From Hoylesella loescheii (lineage in GTDB: Bacteria; Bacteroidota; Bacteroidia; Bacteroidales; Bacteroidaceae): a stretch of 64,000 nt of DNA. Under the pieces are notes generated by a model, which saw nothing but the letters and a program-made list of their open reading frames with translations, was not told the DNA's origin and did no database searches. Where the stretch lies: NCBI GenBank assembly GCA_021531755.1, contig JADYUK010000005.1, positions 62,001-126,000 on the forward strand, written 5' to 3'. Shown here piece after piece: positions 1-10,108 of this stretch (positions within the stretch are counted from its first letter, which is position 1; the number at the start of each line of letters is the position of its first letter). Both the position numbers and the translations under genes were made by a program.

Positions 1-786
1 GACAGAGTGGACGAGGCATGCGCCGCCACGCATGGCATAGAAGGAAAAACCACCAGTATAGCAGAACATGTTCAGAACACTCTTCCCCTTAGAGTAGCGT
101 TCAAGCAGGGAGCGGTTCTCACGCTGGTCGATGAAGAATCCTGTCTTCTGCCCGTTAAGCCAGTCGACATGGAATGACAGCCCGTTCTCAATCGCAGTGT
201 TCTCTGACGAGCCTCCGTATAGGAAACCATTACGCTCTCCTACTGCCTTGTCGTCATTGGAGAGAGAGAAGAGGTCGGCCTTGAAAGGCAGTGTCGTCTC
301 GCTTTTATAATAGATATTCTCAATCCTGCCGTCCATGACTTTCAGAAGTGCGCCTGCTATGTCATGCCTGCTCATGTGCATGCCTACAGAATGGGCTTGT
401 ATAACGGCAGTCCTGCCATAACAGTCGATAACGAGACCAGGGAGACGGTCTCCCTCGCCATGGACAAGGCGGTATGTGTTGTTCTGGGGATTGTCTGCGA
501 TACCGGTGCGCTGTCTCATGGAGAAGGCTGCTGCTATGCGCCGCTCCCAGAAAGAGCTGTCGATAGTAATGTCACTGAACGAGAGGACGCGCACGGCTAT
601 GCTGCCTATCTGATAGTGGCCAACAGCGATGAAATTCCCCTGGGATGTCAGAACACGCACGATGCTGCCCTCTGGTATGTCATTGTCGGGCAACTCAATC
701 GCGCCAGAGAATACCCATGGGTGGAAACGTCTGAGAGACTCGTCCTTGCCTCTCTTGAGGCGTATATTCGTATATGTATCGGTCAT
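1..786 (-). CDS. rlmI: 23S rRNA (cytosine-C5)-methyltransferase, RlmI family, 3' part outside window
   Basis: The minus strand is open from an ATG at 786 to the window edge (262 codons, no stop), so the C-terminal part is missing. The translation starts MTDTYTNIRLKRGKD and has an N-terminal PUA-like section with FHPWVFSGAIE. Next comes a central RlmI-like section with YRLVHGEGDRLPGLVID, then the hallmark GQKTGFFIDQRENR and the start of the SAM-binding Rossmann core (VLNMFCYTGGFSFYA). RlmI enzymes methylate a cytosine of 23S rRNA using SAM. It lies 212 bases downstream of the exonuclease gene on the same strand and may share its transcript. The family call is firm; the exact rRNA position is assumed from the E. 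coli enzyme. Confidence 0.93.
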   Translation of the reverse strand, partial: MTDTYTNIRLKRGKDESLRRFHPWVFSGAIELPDNDIPEGSIVRVLTSQGNFIAVGHYQIGSIAVRVLSFSDITIDSSFWERRIAAAFSMRQRTGIADNPQNNTYRLVHGEGDRLPGLVIDCYGRTAVIQAHSVGMHMSRHDIAGALLKVMDGRIENIYYKSETTLPFKADLFSLSNDDKAVGERNGFLYGGSSENTAIENGLSFHVDWLNGQKTGFFIDQRENRSLLERYSKGKSVLNMFCYTGGFSFYAMRGGACLVHSV

Positions 787-998
787 CGGCAGATATTATT
801 GGTGATTAGTTATGATGATTTGTTTTCTTTTCGTTTTCTATGGGATAGTAAAGAGAGGGGGATTCCTTGCCATGACAGACAGAATGGCAGGGTGGTAGAG
901 AGTCACTCGCTGGTTAATTGCCCATTGTTATACTCGGTAGATTGTTCCTTCTCCCTTTGTGAGGCAAGTGGGAGGGGGGAGGAGTGGCCTTTGCCCCC

Positions 999-1658
999 TC
1001 AGATGTTTATCGCTTCTTTCTCAATGACAGCTGTTGGTTGCTCAGTGACGATATCAAGGACATAATCGTGGGTCTCCATAAGCCGGCAGTATTCCTCATA
1101 GAGTTTTATACATGCCCATGCGTCGGTTGCCGCATATCGTTTCTGCTTCTCAGACAGCACATCGCTCTCCCAGTTGGACAGTTGCTCACGCTTTGAGATT
1201 CTGTGGCCGAAAATATTGGCATAGAGCTTCGCCAGACTCATGTCCTCTATTCCCAAATTCACCATAACATCTTGAAGATCAATGAATTTTCCTTTCTTGA
1301 ATGTCATGCGCTTAGAGAGGGAGTTGAAATCATCATGAAGAGACAGCCCAATCTTTGGCACATGTGTGTCCTCAAGGAGCCTTATCAGCGATGGGGAGCT
1401 ACCGATGAAATTCAGCCTGAAGAGGAAACATGTGTCGTGTGTGGAGACTTGCAGCAAAGCGACTTTGTAATGGTGGCCTTTGGTGAAGCATGGACGCGTC
1501 TCCGTGTCAATGCCAAGAATGTCCTGTGAGAGGAGAAAATCAACGGCTTTCTCTGATGTTTTCTCATCGAGAACAACGATGATGCGGCCGTCAAAGAGAG
1601 CACGCGGTAGGGTAGGGAGAAGTTTCTTGTCGAATTTGTTTGTTATATGTCTTGCCAT
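999..1658 (-). CDS. RNase D-like 3'-5' exonuclease (DEDDy)
   Basis: A 219-residue protein consisting almost only of a DEDD exonuclease domain. Visible motifs are ExoI with D51 and E53 (GIDTETRP), ExoII around D109/D110 (LSLHDDFNSL), and ExoIII with Y175 and D179 (YAATDAW), the DEDDy pattern of RNase D and WRN exonucleases. The HRDC domains of full-length RNase D are absent, so this is the short bacterial form. It probably trims nucleic acid from the 3' end with two metal ions; RNA or DNA preference cannot be read. It is divergent from ftsK and heads a likely two-gene unit with rlmI. Confidence 0.85.
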   Translation of the reverse strand: MARHITNKFDKKLLPTLPRALFDGRIIVVLDEKTSEKAVDFLLSQDILGIDTETRPCFTKGHHYKVALLQVSTHDTCFLFRLNFIGSSPSLIRLLEDTHVPKIGLSLHDDFNSLSKRMTFKKGKFIDLQDVMVNLGIEDMSLAKLYANIFGHRISKREQLSNWESDVLSEKQKRYAATDAWACIKLYEEYCRLMETHDYVLDIVTEQPTAVIEKEAINI

Positions 1659-1845
1659 TTTTGATGTTTGTTCTAAAAAAGGGGATGCCTGTGAGAGATT
1701 ACAGTTGGCTATTTATATATTATGCTATCAGCATGTCTGAGGCAGGCGGGCTTGCTGGCATATGATGCTTGGCCAAGAGGGCTCATTATGTGTTACAGAA
1801 CAATAAATGTCTAAGCTTACGGGGTATGTTAACCCCTTTGATTTG

Positions 1846-1853
1846 CAAAATTA
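1846..1853 (-). promoter_or_regulatory. -7 box for exonuclease/rlmI transcript
   Basis: Read on the minus strand this is TAATTTTG, matching the Bacteroidetes -7 consensus TAnnTTTG. It lies in the divergent 274-base gap before ftsK. No convincing -33 TTG is seen at the usual distance. Confidence 0.4.
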
Positions 1854-1898
1854 ATAAAAAAAATGGTATGAATATATAGGAATATGATTTTTTTCATT

Positions 1899-1906
1899 TA
1901 CTTTTG
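1899..1906 (+). promoter_or_regulatory. -7 box for ftsK
   Basis: TACTTTTG matches TAnnTTTG and lies 27 bases before the ftsK ATG at 1933, giving a very short leader. The -33 element is not clear. Confidence 0.4.
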
Positions 1907-1932
1907 CATTTTGAATCAAAAAAGGATGTGAT

Positions 1933-4446
1933 ATGTCCAAGACCAAGAAACAAGAAAAGAAAACAAAACGAAATATACAGAAAGGAGAAAAGACATTTGC
2001 TGACGTCATGGGCGTTGGTGGTATCGTGCGTAACGAATGGTTTGACTTTATCGTGGGGCTTATAGTGTTCAGTGTCGCTGGCATGGCATTTTATGCTATA
2101 ATAAGCTATATGTTGACAGGAGAGGACGACCAGAGCCTTGTCCAGGAGCTCAGGCCAGGTGAGATATTCTCCCGTAGCCATGAGTTCAAGAACGGTATAG
2201 GTTCTGTTGGAGCCATAGTCAGTTATCTCCTTGTAAGCCGATGCTTCGGTATATCAAGTCTCCTCATACCTGTCTTTGGCGCTATGTGCGGGTTACACCT
2301 GATGAGAGCTTATAAGGTGAATCTTGTAAAATGGTTCTTTTCAACTATGCTCGTGATGATATGGCTCTCTATAGCTTTCGCAAAATTCCTGACACCTGTC
2401 TTTGGTGACAAGATATACAATCCTGGTGGAGACCATGGTGAGATGTGCCGCCAGTATCTTGAGGGTCTGATAGGCTCTCCGGGGCTTGTTATCGTGCTTG
2501 GCATCATAGCCATCGCTTTCATATCTTATCTCTCAGCTGAGACAATAGCCTTCATAAGGCATCTTCTGAACCCCATCGGCTATATAAGCAGCAGGATTCC
2601 ATTCACTGTCAGTATGGCTCATGATAATGAGGAGGCGATAACGATAGAAGGGGATACAACACCTCAAGTGGCAGACCCCGCCCCCCAAACAGCCACTTTC
2701 GACAATGGGCTTGCCCGCTTCTCACAACCTGATGACACAGATGACAAGGGGAATATTAGTGTCGTAGATGAGGAGACAGGACATGAGATAAATCTTACTG
2801 CCGATGGCGATATGGACATAAAGGCAGGCAATAACACAAAGGAGGAACCGGGATTCTCTGTAGTGGAGACACAGAAGGTGGCCAGGGCTGAGGGCTCGGA
2901 TGTAGCGCAGCATTATGATATGAACACTCCGCTCAATCCTCGCGAGCCATACCTGAATTACAGTTTCCCTCCTCTCTCCCTACTGAAGAAATATGACAAC
3001 GACAGGAAACCATATATAGACAAAGAGGAACTCATTGCAAACAAGCAGCGCATAGTCGAGGTCTTGAATTCTTTCGGCGTGCAGATAAGGGAGATAAAGG
3101 CTACTGTGGGCCCAACTATAACTCTGTACGAGATAACACCTGCTGAGGGTGTCAGGATATCAAAGATACGCAATCTTGAGGATGATATAGCATTGTCGCT
3201 TGCCGCTCTCGGTATACGCATCATAGCCCCTATACCTGGGAAAGGCACAATCGGAATAGAAGTGCCTAATGCCAAGCCCTCGATAGTGTCCATGGAGAGT
3301 ATACTTAACTCGCGCAAGTTCCAGGAGGCCAGTATGGAACTGCCAATAGCACTCGGCAAGACAATAACCAACGAGGTCTATATGGCCGATTTGACCAAAC
3401 TCCCGCATCTACTTGTGGCAGGTGCCACAGGTCAGGGAAAATCTGTCGGGCTTAACGCCATCATAACATCCCTTCTCTATAAGAAACACCCTAATGAGCT
3501 CAAGATTGTCCTTGTCGATCCAAAGAAGGTGGAGTTCTCGGTCTACGGGCCTATTGCCGACCATTTCATGGCTGTGGTGGACGAAGATGAGGATCCTATT
3601 ATAACAGATGTCACAAAGGTTGTAAGGACATTGAAGTCTCTGTGTACACTGATGGACCATCGTTATGACTTGCTCAAGGCTGCTGGAGCGAGGAATATCA
3701 AGGAGTATAACAAGAAATACCTCAACCATCAGCTTAATCCAGAGCAGGGTCACGAGTTCATGCCATACGTCGTGGTGATAATAGATGAGTTCGGCGACCT
3801 TATCATGACAGCAGGCAAGGAGGTCGAGCTGCCTATAACACGTATAGCCCAGCTGGCACGTGCCATAGGCATACATATGGTCATCGCAACACAGCGTCCG
3901 ACAACATCAATCATAACGGGCAATATAAAGGCAAACTTCCCTGGACGTATAGCATTCCGTGTAGGGGCTATGGTTGACTCAAGGACAATTCTCGACCGTC
4001 CTGGAGCAAACCAGCTTGTCGGTAGAGGAGACATGCTTTTCCTCAACGGTGCAGAGCCCGTGCGTGTTCAGTGTGCCTTCGTCGACACACCAGAAGTAGA
4101 GGCTGTATGCCAGTATATCGCCTCACAGCCCGGTCCAGTGCATCCTCTGGATCTACCAGAGCCCGCTGCTGAGGGTGATGGACTTGGTGGCGGAATCAGC
4201 GACTCCAGCATAGCAGACCTTGACCCGCTATTCGAAGAGGTGGCAAGATTCATTGTCGTACAGAATCAGGGTTCTACGTCTGCTATCCAGCGTAAATTCT
4301 CCATCGGCTATAACCGGGCAGGACGCCTGATGGACCAGATGGAACGTATGGGAATCGTAGGGGCTGCACAGGGCGCAAAGCCACGTGATGTCCTTATCAC
4401 TGACGAGAACAGCCTGAATAACTTGTTCGAGAGCATCAGACGGTAG
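1933..4446 (+). CDS. ftsK: DNA translocase FtsK
   Basis: An 837-residue protein with a lysine-rich N-terminus, about four hydrophobic segments in the first 200 residues, an acidic linker (about 230-330), the motor and a winged-helix gamma domain. The motor has Walker A GATGQGKS at 497-504 and Walker B with IDE at 617-619; the gamma domain holds DPLFEEVARFIV...IQRKFSIGYNRAGRLMDQME near the C-terminus. FtsK anchors at the septum and pumps chromosomal DNA so the terminus resolves before division. It is followed by a LolA-like gene, an arrangement common in Bacteroidales. The linker is short compared with E. coli FtsK. Confidence 0.97.
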   Translation: MSKTKKQEKKTKRNIQKGEKTFADVMGVGGIVRNEWFDFIVGLIVFSVAGMAFYAIISYMLTGEDDQSLVQELRPGEIFSRSHEFKNGIGSVGAIVSYLLVSRCFGISSLLIPVFGAMCGLHLMRAYKVNLVKWFFSTMLVMIWLSIAFAKFLTPVFGDKIYNPGGDHGEMCRQYLEGLIGSPGLVIVLGIIAIAFISYLSAETIAFIRHLLNPIGYISSRIPFTVSMAHDNEEAITIEGDTTPQVADPAPQTATFDNGLARFSQPDDTDDKGNISVVDEETGHEINLTADGDMDIKAGNNTKEEPGFSVVETQKVARAEGSDVAQHYDMNTPLNPREPYLNYSFPPLSLLKKYDNDRKPYIDKEELIANKQRIVEVLNSFGVQIREIKATVGPTITLYEITPAEGVRISKIRNLEDDIALSLAALGIRIIAPIPGKGTIGIEVPNAKPSIVSMESILNSRKFQEASMELPIALGKTITNEVYMADLTKLPHLLVAGATGQGKSVGLNAIITSLLYKKHPNELKIVLVDPKKVEFSVYGPIADHFMAVVDEDEDPIITDVTKVVRTLKSLCTLMDHRYDLLKAAGARNIKEYNKKYLNHQLNPEQGHEFMPYVVVIIDEFGDLIMTAGKEVELPITRIAQLARAIGIHMVIATQRPTTSIITGNIKANFPGRIAFRVGAMVDSRTILDRPGANQLVGRGDMLFLNGAEPVRVQCAFVDTPEVEAVCQYIASQPGPVHPLDLPEPAAEGDGLGGGISDSSIADLDPLFEEVARFIVVQNQGSTSAIQRKFSIGYNRAGRLMDQMERMGIVGAAQGAKPRDVLITDENSLNNLFESIRR

Positions 4447-4820
4447 GCCCCTCCTTGCTATCCAGCTCCCCCTCATTTGACAATACTTAATTTGGGAGGG
4501 GAAATGCAGTTTTCACTTCCACACTACTGTGGCATGCCAGATAATTGCCTGTATGTGAGGACTCCAAGATGTCATGGTTGATATTTACCATTATTATGCC
4601 GTCTCATTACAACCATGTCTCCTGCAAATAATCTGAGAGGGTGTGTTGCCAATCCACTGGGTGGTAAAAGATAAAACGGGGATAAAAAAGAATCTCACTC
4701 TTGTTCTGAGACATTGGATAGCTGGTCCGAGTCCTTGATATATAATCATAGAGAATTCTGAAGGCTCATTTTGGTAAGAAAAATAGGTATATGAGATAAT
4801 AAATATAAGGTATAAGGATT
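4447..4820. other. 374-base gap between ftsK and the lolA-like gene
   Basis: No credible ORF. A loose C-rich/G-rich complementarity at about 4469-4502 could form a hairpin and end ftsK transcription, but it has mismatches. Nothing else is recognised. Confidence 0.4.
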
Positions 4821-5423
4821 ATGAAAAAGATAATAATGTCGTTTATGCTGGTATTGGCATCATTACCAGTGTTGGCTGACAATGCAAGCGACGCACGCAA
4901 GGCGCTCGACAAAGCCTCCTCCATAATCACGTCAGGAACTGGAGCACAGGCTTCGTTCACAATATCAGGCAATAATATTGGAAAGCAGAAAGGGAAAATC
5001 TCCATAAAGGGAAACAGATTCTGCGCTCAAACACCATCTGCTACAGTATGGTATGACGGGAAGACCCAATGGACATATCTGAAGGCAAATAACGAGGTGA
5101 ATGTCTCCAGCGCTTCTGCCTCAAGACAGCAGACTTTGAACCCCTACGCATTTGTCAGCATGTATAAGAAAGGCTACAAGCTTTCCATGCAGAAGACCTC
5201 TAAAGCCATAACCGTCCGGATGCAAGCTACAGGCAACCAATCCATAAGGGATATGTATGTCACGCTTGACGGAAAATACAAGCCGACACAAATAAAATTA
5301 AACCAAGGCAAAGGTTGGACAGTCATAAAGATAAGCAGCTTCACAAAAAAGAATCTGCCCAACTCCACTTTTGTCTTCAATCACAAGGATTTCCCAACAG
5401 CAGAAGTCATTGACCTAAGATAA
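4821..5423 (+). CDS. LolA-like periplasmic lipoprotein carrier
   Basis: A 200-residue exported protein: signal peptide with hydrophobic core IMSFMLVLASLPVLA and likely cleavage after LADN, then a single LolA-like half-barrel. The family pattern shows in GAQASFTISG, GKISIKGNRFCAQTPSATVWYDGKTQWTYL and NEVNVSSA. LolA-type proteins carry lipoproteins across the periplasm to the outer membrane. Position after ftsK matches the usual Bacteroidales order. Sequence is weakly conserved across this family, so the family is well supported but cargo is not known. Confidence 0.85.
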   Translation: MKKIIMSFMLVLASLPVLADNASDARKALDKASSIITSGTGAQASFTISGNNIGKQKGKISIKGNRFCAQTPSATVWYDGKTQWTYLKANNEVNVSSASASRQQTLNPYAFVSMYKKGYKLSMQKTSKAITVRMQATGNQSIRDMYVTLDGKYKPTQIKLNQGKGWTVIKISSFTKKNLPNSTFVFNHKDFPTAEVIDLR

Positions 5424-5692
5424 AATGCTGTCGGGGGTGGAGGATATAGGCAAAGCTCTTGCTGCCCATGTCTGTTGTCCAGATTTGGAGTGTTAGTAAG
5501 GCAGGGTGAATGGGGGAGGGTGGCCTGCCTCACATCTGGTGGATGAGAAATTTCAGCCTTCTGAATTTATGCCAATGTGGCATTCCTCAGGTGTTGTCAG
5601 TTATTACTCCAATTCAATAAATATATAAAAGTGCGGTTCTATTCTGCTCACAAACCATAACCACATCATAATTCCTGACCCCACATACAACG

Positions 5693-8356
5693 ATGATATA
5701 TCCTAATAATTTTGAAAACAAGATAGGTTTCAGCGAGATACGCCAGATGTTATCCGCAAACTGCATGTGCGGATTGGGGAGGAAGAAAGTCGAGGATATG
5801 GCTTTTTCTACCGATGCGAGACAGATACGTGAATGGCTGGAGCAGATTGGAGAGTTTAAGCGGCTCAACGAAGACGGTGACGATTTCCCTCTTGATAATT
5901 TCTATGACATGCGTGAGCAAATAGCCCGTTTGCGCATTGACGGAACATATCTTGAGGAAGAAGAGTTGTGGAATATGCAGAAGTCGCTCAATACAATCCA
6001 TCAGATAATCATATTCCTTAGCCGTGATGCAGAGGAAACAGCTGATGGCGAGCTTAAGTACAAATATCCATCACTACAGAAACTGACAGAGGGGATATGT
6101 ATTTTCCCGAATGTCATTCACAGGATAGAGCAGATAATCGACAAGCGCGGTAATCTGCGAGATACTGCGTCGCCCGAATTGGCAAGGCTAAGACGAGAGC
6201 TGCAGGGGCTTCGAGGCAGTATATCACGCACATTGAACTCTATACTGAATAATGCGAAAAGCGAGGGACTTGTTGATAAGGATGTCTCTCCCGCGATACG
6301 TGACGGCCGACTCGTTATACCTGTCGTACCTTCCCTGAAACGTAAGATACATGGTATAGTACACGATGAGTCTGCATCAGGAAAGACAGTCTTTATCGAG
6401 CCGACCGAGGTTCTCGAGGCAAACAATAAGATACGTGAGCTGGAGGCAGATGAACGCCGTGAAGTCATACGCATACTCAAGGAAATGGCAAAGATGATAC
6501 GGCCATATATCCGGGAGATAGGCGAGTCGTACATCCTGCTTGCCAATATTGACTTCATACGTGCCAAGACCCTCCTTTCAGACAAGTTCAAGGCCACAGA
6601 GCCAGTACTCTTGTCCGAGCCTCACATTGACTGGATACAGGCACGACACCCTCTACTGCAGATGTCGCTTGAGAAACATGAGGCAGAGAGAGTCCCCGAG
6701 GATCATTCTCCTGTCCGTAAGATTGTTCCGCTTGATATCATCCTCACCACAGACAAGAGGATGTTGATAATCTCCGGACCGAATGCTGGCGGAAAATCCG
6801 TTTGCCTGAAAACTGCTGGACTGTTACAATATATGATACAGTGCGGATTGTCGATACCTGTCTCCGAGAATTCGAAAGCCGGTGTCTTCTCGAAGATCAT
6901 GATTGACATAGGTGATGAGCAGAGCATTGCAGACGACCTCTCGACCTATTCATCACATCTTCTGAATATGAAGCAGATGCTCCGTAATGCCAATGCTGAG
7001 ACAATGATTCTGATCGACGAGTTCGGTACAGGAACAGAGCCGCACATAGGAGGCGCCATAGCCGAAAGTGTTCTCGAGCAGCTTACGGCCAATGGAGTAT
7101 GGGGCATCATAACGACCCACTACCAGAATCTTAAAGAGTTTGCTGACAGTCATGAAGGCGTTGCCAATGGAGCGATGCTATATGACAGGAAAGAGATGAA
7201 AGCTCTATACCAGCTCTCAATAGGCCGCCCGGGGTCGTCGTTCGCTATAGAGATAGCACGCAAGATAGGTCTTCCTGAGAATGTCATACAGTCTGCGACA
7301 CGTCTTGTCGGGCAGGACTACATCCAGAGCGACAAGTACTTGCAGGATATTGTCAGAGACAAGAGATACTGGGAGGGCAAAAGGGTGACCATACACCAGC
7401 AAGAGAAGAACATGGAGGCAACAATCCTCAAGTATCGTGCTGAGATAGAACGTCTTGAGAAAGAACGGAAGGATATTCTCTCCAAAGCTAAGAAAGAAGC
7501 CCTTGAGCTGATTGACGACAGTAATAAGAGGATAGAGCTCGTCATAAAGGAGATCAAGGAAGCACAGGCTGAGAAGGAAGAGACACGCCGGATACGTGAG
7601 GAGCTGCGCACATACCGTGAAGAGATCTCTGACATTGATGTCAAGGAGGAGGACGAGGCCATACAGCGGAAGATAGAACAGATACAGCAAAGGCAGAAGA
7701 GACGTGAGGAGCGCAAACGGGACAAGGCTGCTGGAAAGCTGAATGAGGCGGAGCGGAAGGCTGCCGCACTGCTGAGAGATTCCGTCTTGAGGAACTCTTC
7801 GAAGAGGCCTTTTGCCTGTGGCGATCATGTCAGAATCATCGGTACGAAGAGTGTCGGCACTATAGAGAGTATTGATAACAAGATAACAACTGTTGTCTTC
7901 AATGGCGGAATACGCTCTAAGGTGAGGACCGACAGGCTTGAGCTTGCGCATCAAGAGAGCAGCTCTGACACACAGCCCAATGGTTCTGCCGCTACAGAGC
8001 CGACGAATGCCAATGCCCTGCGTGGTGGCCTTTCAAGCATAGCCGCGTCTCTCCTTGCAGACAAATCACACTTCTCAAGAGTGACACGTGAGACAATGGA
8101 CAACAGGCAGAGGATGTTCCATAACGAACTCGATATAAGAGGCATGAGAGGTGACGAGGCTATGAACGCCGTCAGATACTTCATCGATGATGCCATATTG
8201 GTAGGCGTACAGCAGGTGCGTATTCTCCATGGCAAGGGGAATGGCATTCTCCGGCAGCTTGTCCGTCAGTATCTCTCCTCTGTCCCTAATGTGATAAGGT
8301 ATCATGATGAGGACATAAGGTTTGGAGGGCCAGGCATCACAGTAGCAGAGTTCTGA
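5693..8356 (+). CDS. mutS2: Endonuclease MutS2 (MutS family ATPase with Smr domain)
   Basis: An 887-residue MutS2. It lacks the mismatch-recognition domain of MutS and starts with the MutS2 core. The ATPase has Walker A GPNAGGKS at 362-369 and Walker B LIDEFGTGTEP. A long charged coiled coil (about 540-700) is followed by a KOW-like stretch and a C-terminal Smr nuclease domain with LDIRG at 813-817 and HGKGNG from 846. MutS2 proteins act on branched DNA to limit recombination and, in some bacteria, on collided ribosomes; which role holds here cannot be told. It is a single gene with its own upstream gap. Confidence 0.96.
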   Translation: MIYPNNFENKIGFSEIRQMLSANCMCGLGRKKVEDMAFSTDARQIREWLEQIGEFKRLNEDGDDFPLDNFYDMREQIARLRIDGTYLEEEELWNMQKSLNTIHQIIIFLSRDAEETADGELKYKYPSLQKLTEGICIFPNVIHRIEQIIDKRGNLRDTASPELARLRRELQGLRGSISRTLNSILNNAKSEGLVDKDVSPAIRDGRLVIPVVPSLKRKIHGIVHDESASGKTVFIEPTEVLEANNKIRELEADERREVIRILKEMAKMIRPYIREIGESYILLANIDFIRAKTLLSDKFKATEPVLLSEPHIDWIQARHPLLQMSLEKHEAERVPEDHSPVRKIVPLDIILTTDKRMLIISGPNAGGKSVCLKTAGLLQYMIQCGLSIPVSENSKAGVFSKIMIDIGDEQSIADDLSTYSSHLLNMKQMLRNANAETMILIDEFGTGTEPHIGGAIAESVLEQLTANGVWGIITTHYQNLKEFADSHEGVANGAMLYDRKEMKALYQLSIGRPGSSFAIEIARKIGLPENVIQSATRLVGQDYIQSDKYLQDIVRDKRYWEGKRVTIHQQEKNMEATILKYRAEIERLEKERKDILSKAKKEALELIDDSNKRIELVIKEIKEAQAEKEETRRIREELRTYREEISDIDVKEEDEAIQRKIEQIQQRQKRREERKRDKAAGKLNEAERKAAALLRDSVLRNSSKRPFACGDHVRIIGTKSVGTIESIDNKITTVVFNGGIRSKVRTDRLELAHQESSSDTQPNGSAATEPTNANALRGGLSSIAASLLADKSHFSRVTRETMDNRQRMFHNELDIRGMRGDEAMNAVRYFIDDAILVGVQQVRILHGKGNGILRQLVRQYLSSVPNVIRYHDEDIRFGGPGITVAEF

Positions 8357-8480
8357 CTCCTGTGGCAGTATGTCAAGACTTCACACTGAATGTGTCAGCC
8401 ACTATCGCTATTATTGGTTTGATAGTATTCATGAACATAATTAATATAACTTTATTTTACTAACCAATTTAATAAACATT

Positions 8481-9182
8481 ATGACAAAGATGAAATTCAT
8501 GGCATTAGCTCTGTCTGCACTTTTGCTTCTGCCAGGTTGCGGTTCTGCAACAAAGAACGGTATGCTTATTGGTGGAGGTAGCGGTGCTGCCCTTGGTGCG
8601 CTTGTTGGCGGTCTTATCTCCAAGAAGACAGGCGGTACTCTTGTTGGTGCTGCTATAGGCACAGCAGTAGGTACTGGTGCTGGCTATCTTATCGGCAAGA
8701 AGATGGATAAGGCTAAGGCAGCAGCAGAGCAGGTCAAGAATGCCAATGTAGAAATGACAAAGGACGCCAACGGTCTTGACTGTGTGAAAGTCTCTTTCGA
8801 CAACGGTATCCTCTTCCAGACAGGCAAGTCTAATCTTCAGGCTACAGCACAGAACTCTCTCTCACAGTTCGCCAAGAATGTGCTTAATGTATATACTGAC
8901 TGTGACTGCTCAGTTTATGGCTTCGCATCATCTGATGGCTCTGACCAGCTGAACCTTGACCTCTCAAACAAACGTGCACAGGCTGTCTCTAACTATCTTG
9001 TCAATACATGTGGAGTGCAGAACGCACAGATAAAGTCGGTAAGAGGCTTCGGTGAGGATCCTAATTATCTCGTTATGAACCAGGATGGCTCAGAGAACCG
9101 TGAGGCAAGCCGCCGCGTGGAGGTTTATCTCTATGCTTCTGAGAGCATGATCAAGGCAGCAGAGGCAGGAACATTGAAGTAA
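8481..9182 (+). CDS. OmpA-family lipoprotein with glycine-zipper segment
   Basis: 233 residues. A lipobox LLPGC places the lipidated cysteine at residue 20. It is followed by a glycine/alanine-rich zipper (about 28-72: GMLIGGGSGAALGALVGG and repeats) that probably inserts in the outer membrane. The OmpA-like peptidoglycan-binding domain (about 105-222) has FDNGILFQTGKSNL and LSNKRAQAVSNYL, and a C-terminal NREASRRVEVYL. It likely tethers the outer membrane to the wall. A terminator-like hairpin lies downstream, so it is probably monocistronic. Confidence 0.9.
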   Translation: MTKMKFMALALSALLLLPGCGSATKNGMLIGGGSGAALGALVGGLISKKTGGTLVGAAIGTAVGTGAGYLIGKKMDKAKAAAEQVKNANVEMTKDANGLDCVKVSFDNGILFQTGKSNLQATAQNSLSQFAKNVLNVYTDCDCSVYGFASSDGSDQLNLDLSNKRAQAVSNYLVNTCGVQNAQIKSVRGFGEDPNYLVMNQDGSENREASRRVEVYLYASESMIKAAEAGTLK

Positions 9183-9269
9183 TATCTCTCCCCCGGTTGC
9201 AAAAAAAATATGTAATCCATCTCTTTTTAGAGAAGGAGAGAATACCCTTTTTTCTTGAAACAATTCAGG

Positions 9270-9318
9270 CAGGCTCTGCTACCCCAGCCTATGTGGTATG
9301 TCAGAGCCTGTCTTGTTT
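9270..9318 (+). terminator. Probable terminator after OmpA lipoprotein
   Basis: CAGGCTCTG (9270-9278) pairs perfectly with CAGAGCCTG (9302-9310), followed by a T-rich run TCTTGTTT. The loop is long (23 bases). Confidence 0.5.
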
Positions 9319-9346
9319 GTATCTCCACACACACACACAGGAAAAC

Positions 9347-10108
9347 ATGAAGATTCTTGATATCCTAACTTTTGGGCTCCTGAAGAACATCCTGAGATGG
9401 GTCTTCGGCCTTTTCTTTGCGTCGACAATATTGGCCGTTCTGGCCTATAAGTACATACCTGTTTATGTCACTCCACTGATGGTTATCCGAACATTGGGCC
9501 AGGTGTCTGATGGTGAGCATATCAAGATGCATCATCGCTGGGTGTCTTTGGATGAAATCTCTGTCCATCTCCCTGTCGCTGTGATGGCGAGTGAGGACCA
9601 GCGCTTCCTGCTCCATCACGGTTTCGACTTCGACGCCATACAGAAAGCTGCCAAGCACAACAAGAAGGGCGGACGGCTTCATGGAGCCTCCACAATCTCC
9701 CAGCAGACGGCTAAGAATGTTTTCTTATGGCCAGGGCGCAGTTGGGTGCGTAAAGGCTTTGAGATGTATTTCACATTCCTCATAGAGATATTCTGGTCCA
9801 AGCAGAGGATTATGGAGGTATATCTCAACTCGATCGAGATGGGCGATGGTATATATGGTGCGGCAGCCGTGGCAAAGTATAATTTTGATGGGAAGGATGT
9901 CAGCGAGCTGTCAAGAGCTGACTGTGCCCTCATTGCTGCCACATTGCCCAACCCAAGGAAATACTCCTCACGTGAGCCGGGCTACTATATGAGACAGAGG
10001 CAGCAGCGTATTCTCCGCGAGATGAGATTCATCCCCTCATTCCCAAAGGAGGGGGAGAAAATCAATCCCAAGACAGTCTCTGGCGGTGTGTATAAGAGAG
10101 TAAACTGA
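9347..10108 (+). CDS. mtgA: Monofunctional peptidoglycan glycosyltransferase MtgA
   Basis: 253 residues from the ATG at 9347. The frame is open back to 9197, but that extension overlaps the upstream hairpin and has no signal-anchor, and AGGAAAAC directly precedes the chosen ATG. One membrane anchor (about 13-35) is followed by a GT51 domain with catalytic E83-D84 in ASEDQRFLLHHGFD, GASTISQQTAKNVFLW, and EVYLNSIEMGDGIYGA. No transpeptidase domain follows, so it polymerises lipid II glycan strands but does not cross-link them. It sits alone ahead of the uvrD/pcrA-type helicase. Confidence 0.95.
   Translation: MKILDILTFGLLKNILRWVFGLFFASTILAVLAYKYIPVYVTPLMVIRTLGQVSDGEHIKMHHRWVSLDEISVHLPVAVMASEDQRFLLHHGFDFDAIQKAAKHNKKGGRLHGASTISQQTAKNVFLWPGRSWVRKGFEMYFTFLIEIFWSKQRIMEVYLNSIEMGDGIYGAAAVAKYNFDGKDVSELSRADCALIAATLPNPRKYSSREPGYYMRQRQQRILREMRFIPSFPKEGEKINPKTVSGGVYKRVN

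Noticed and set aside
364..1065. Plus-strand ORF of 233 codons at the window start
   Set aside because: It is antisense to the clearly conserved RlmI gene and has no family features.
7217..7954. 245-codon minus-strand ORF inside mutS2
   Set aside because: Shadow of the biased codon use in the coiled-coil region of mutS2; Leu-rich with no domain.
9197..9346. N-terminal 50-residue extension of MtgA
   Set aside because: It overlaps a terminator-like hairpin and lacks similarity to the family; the ATG at 9347 has a better upstream context.
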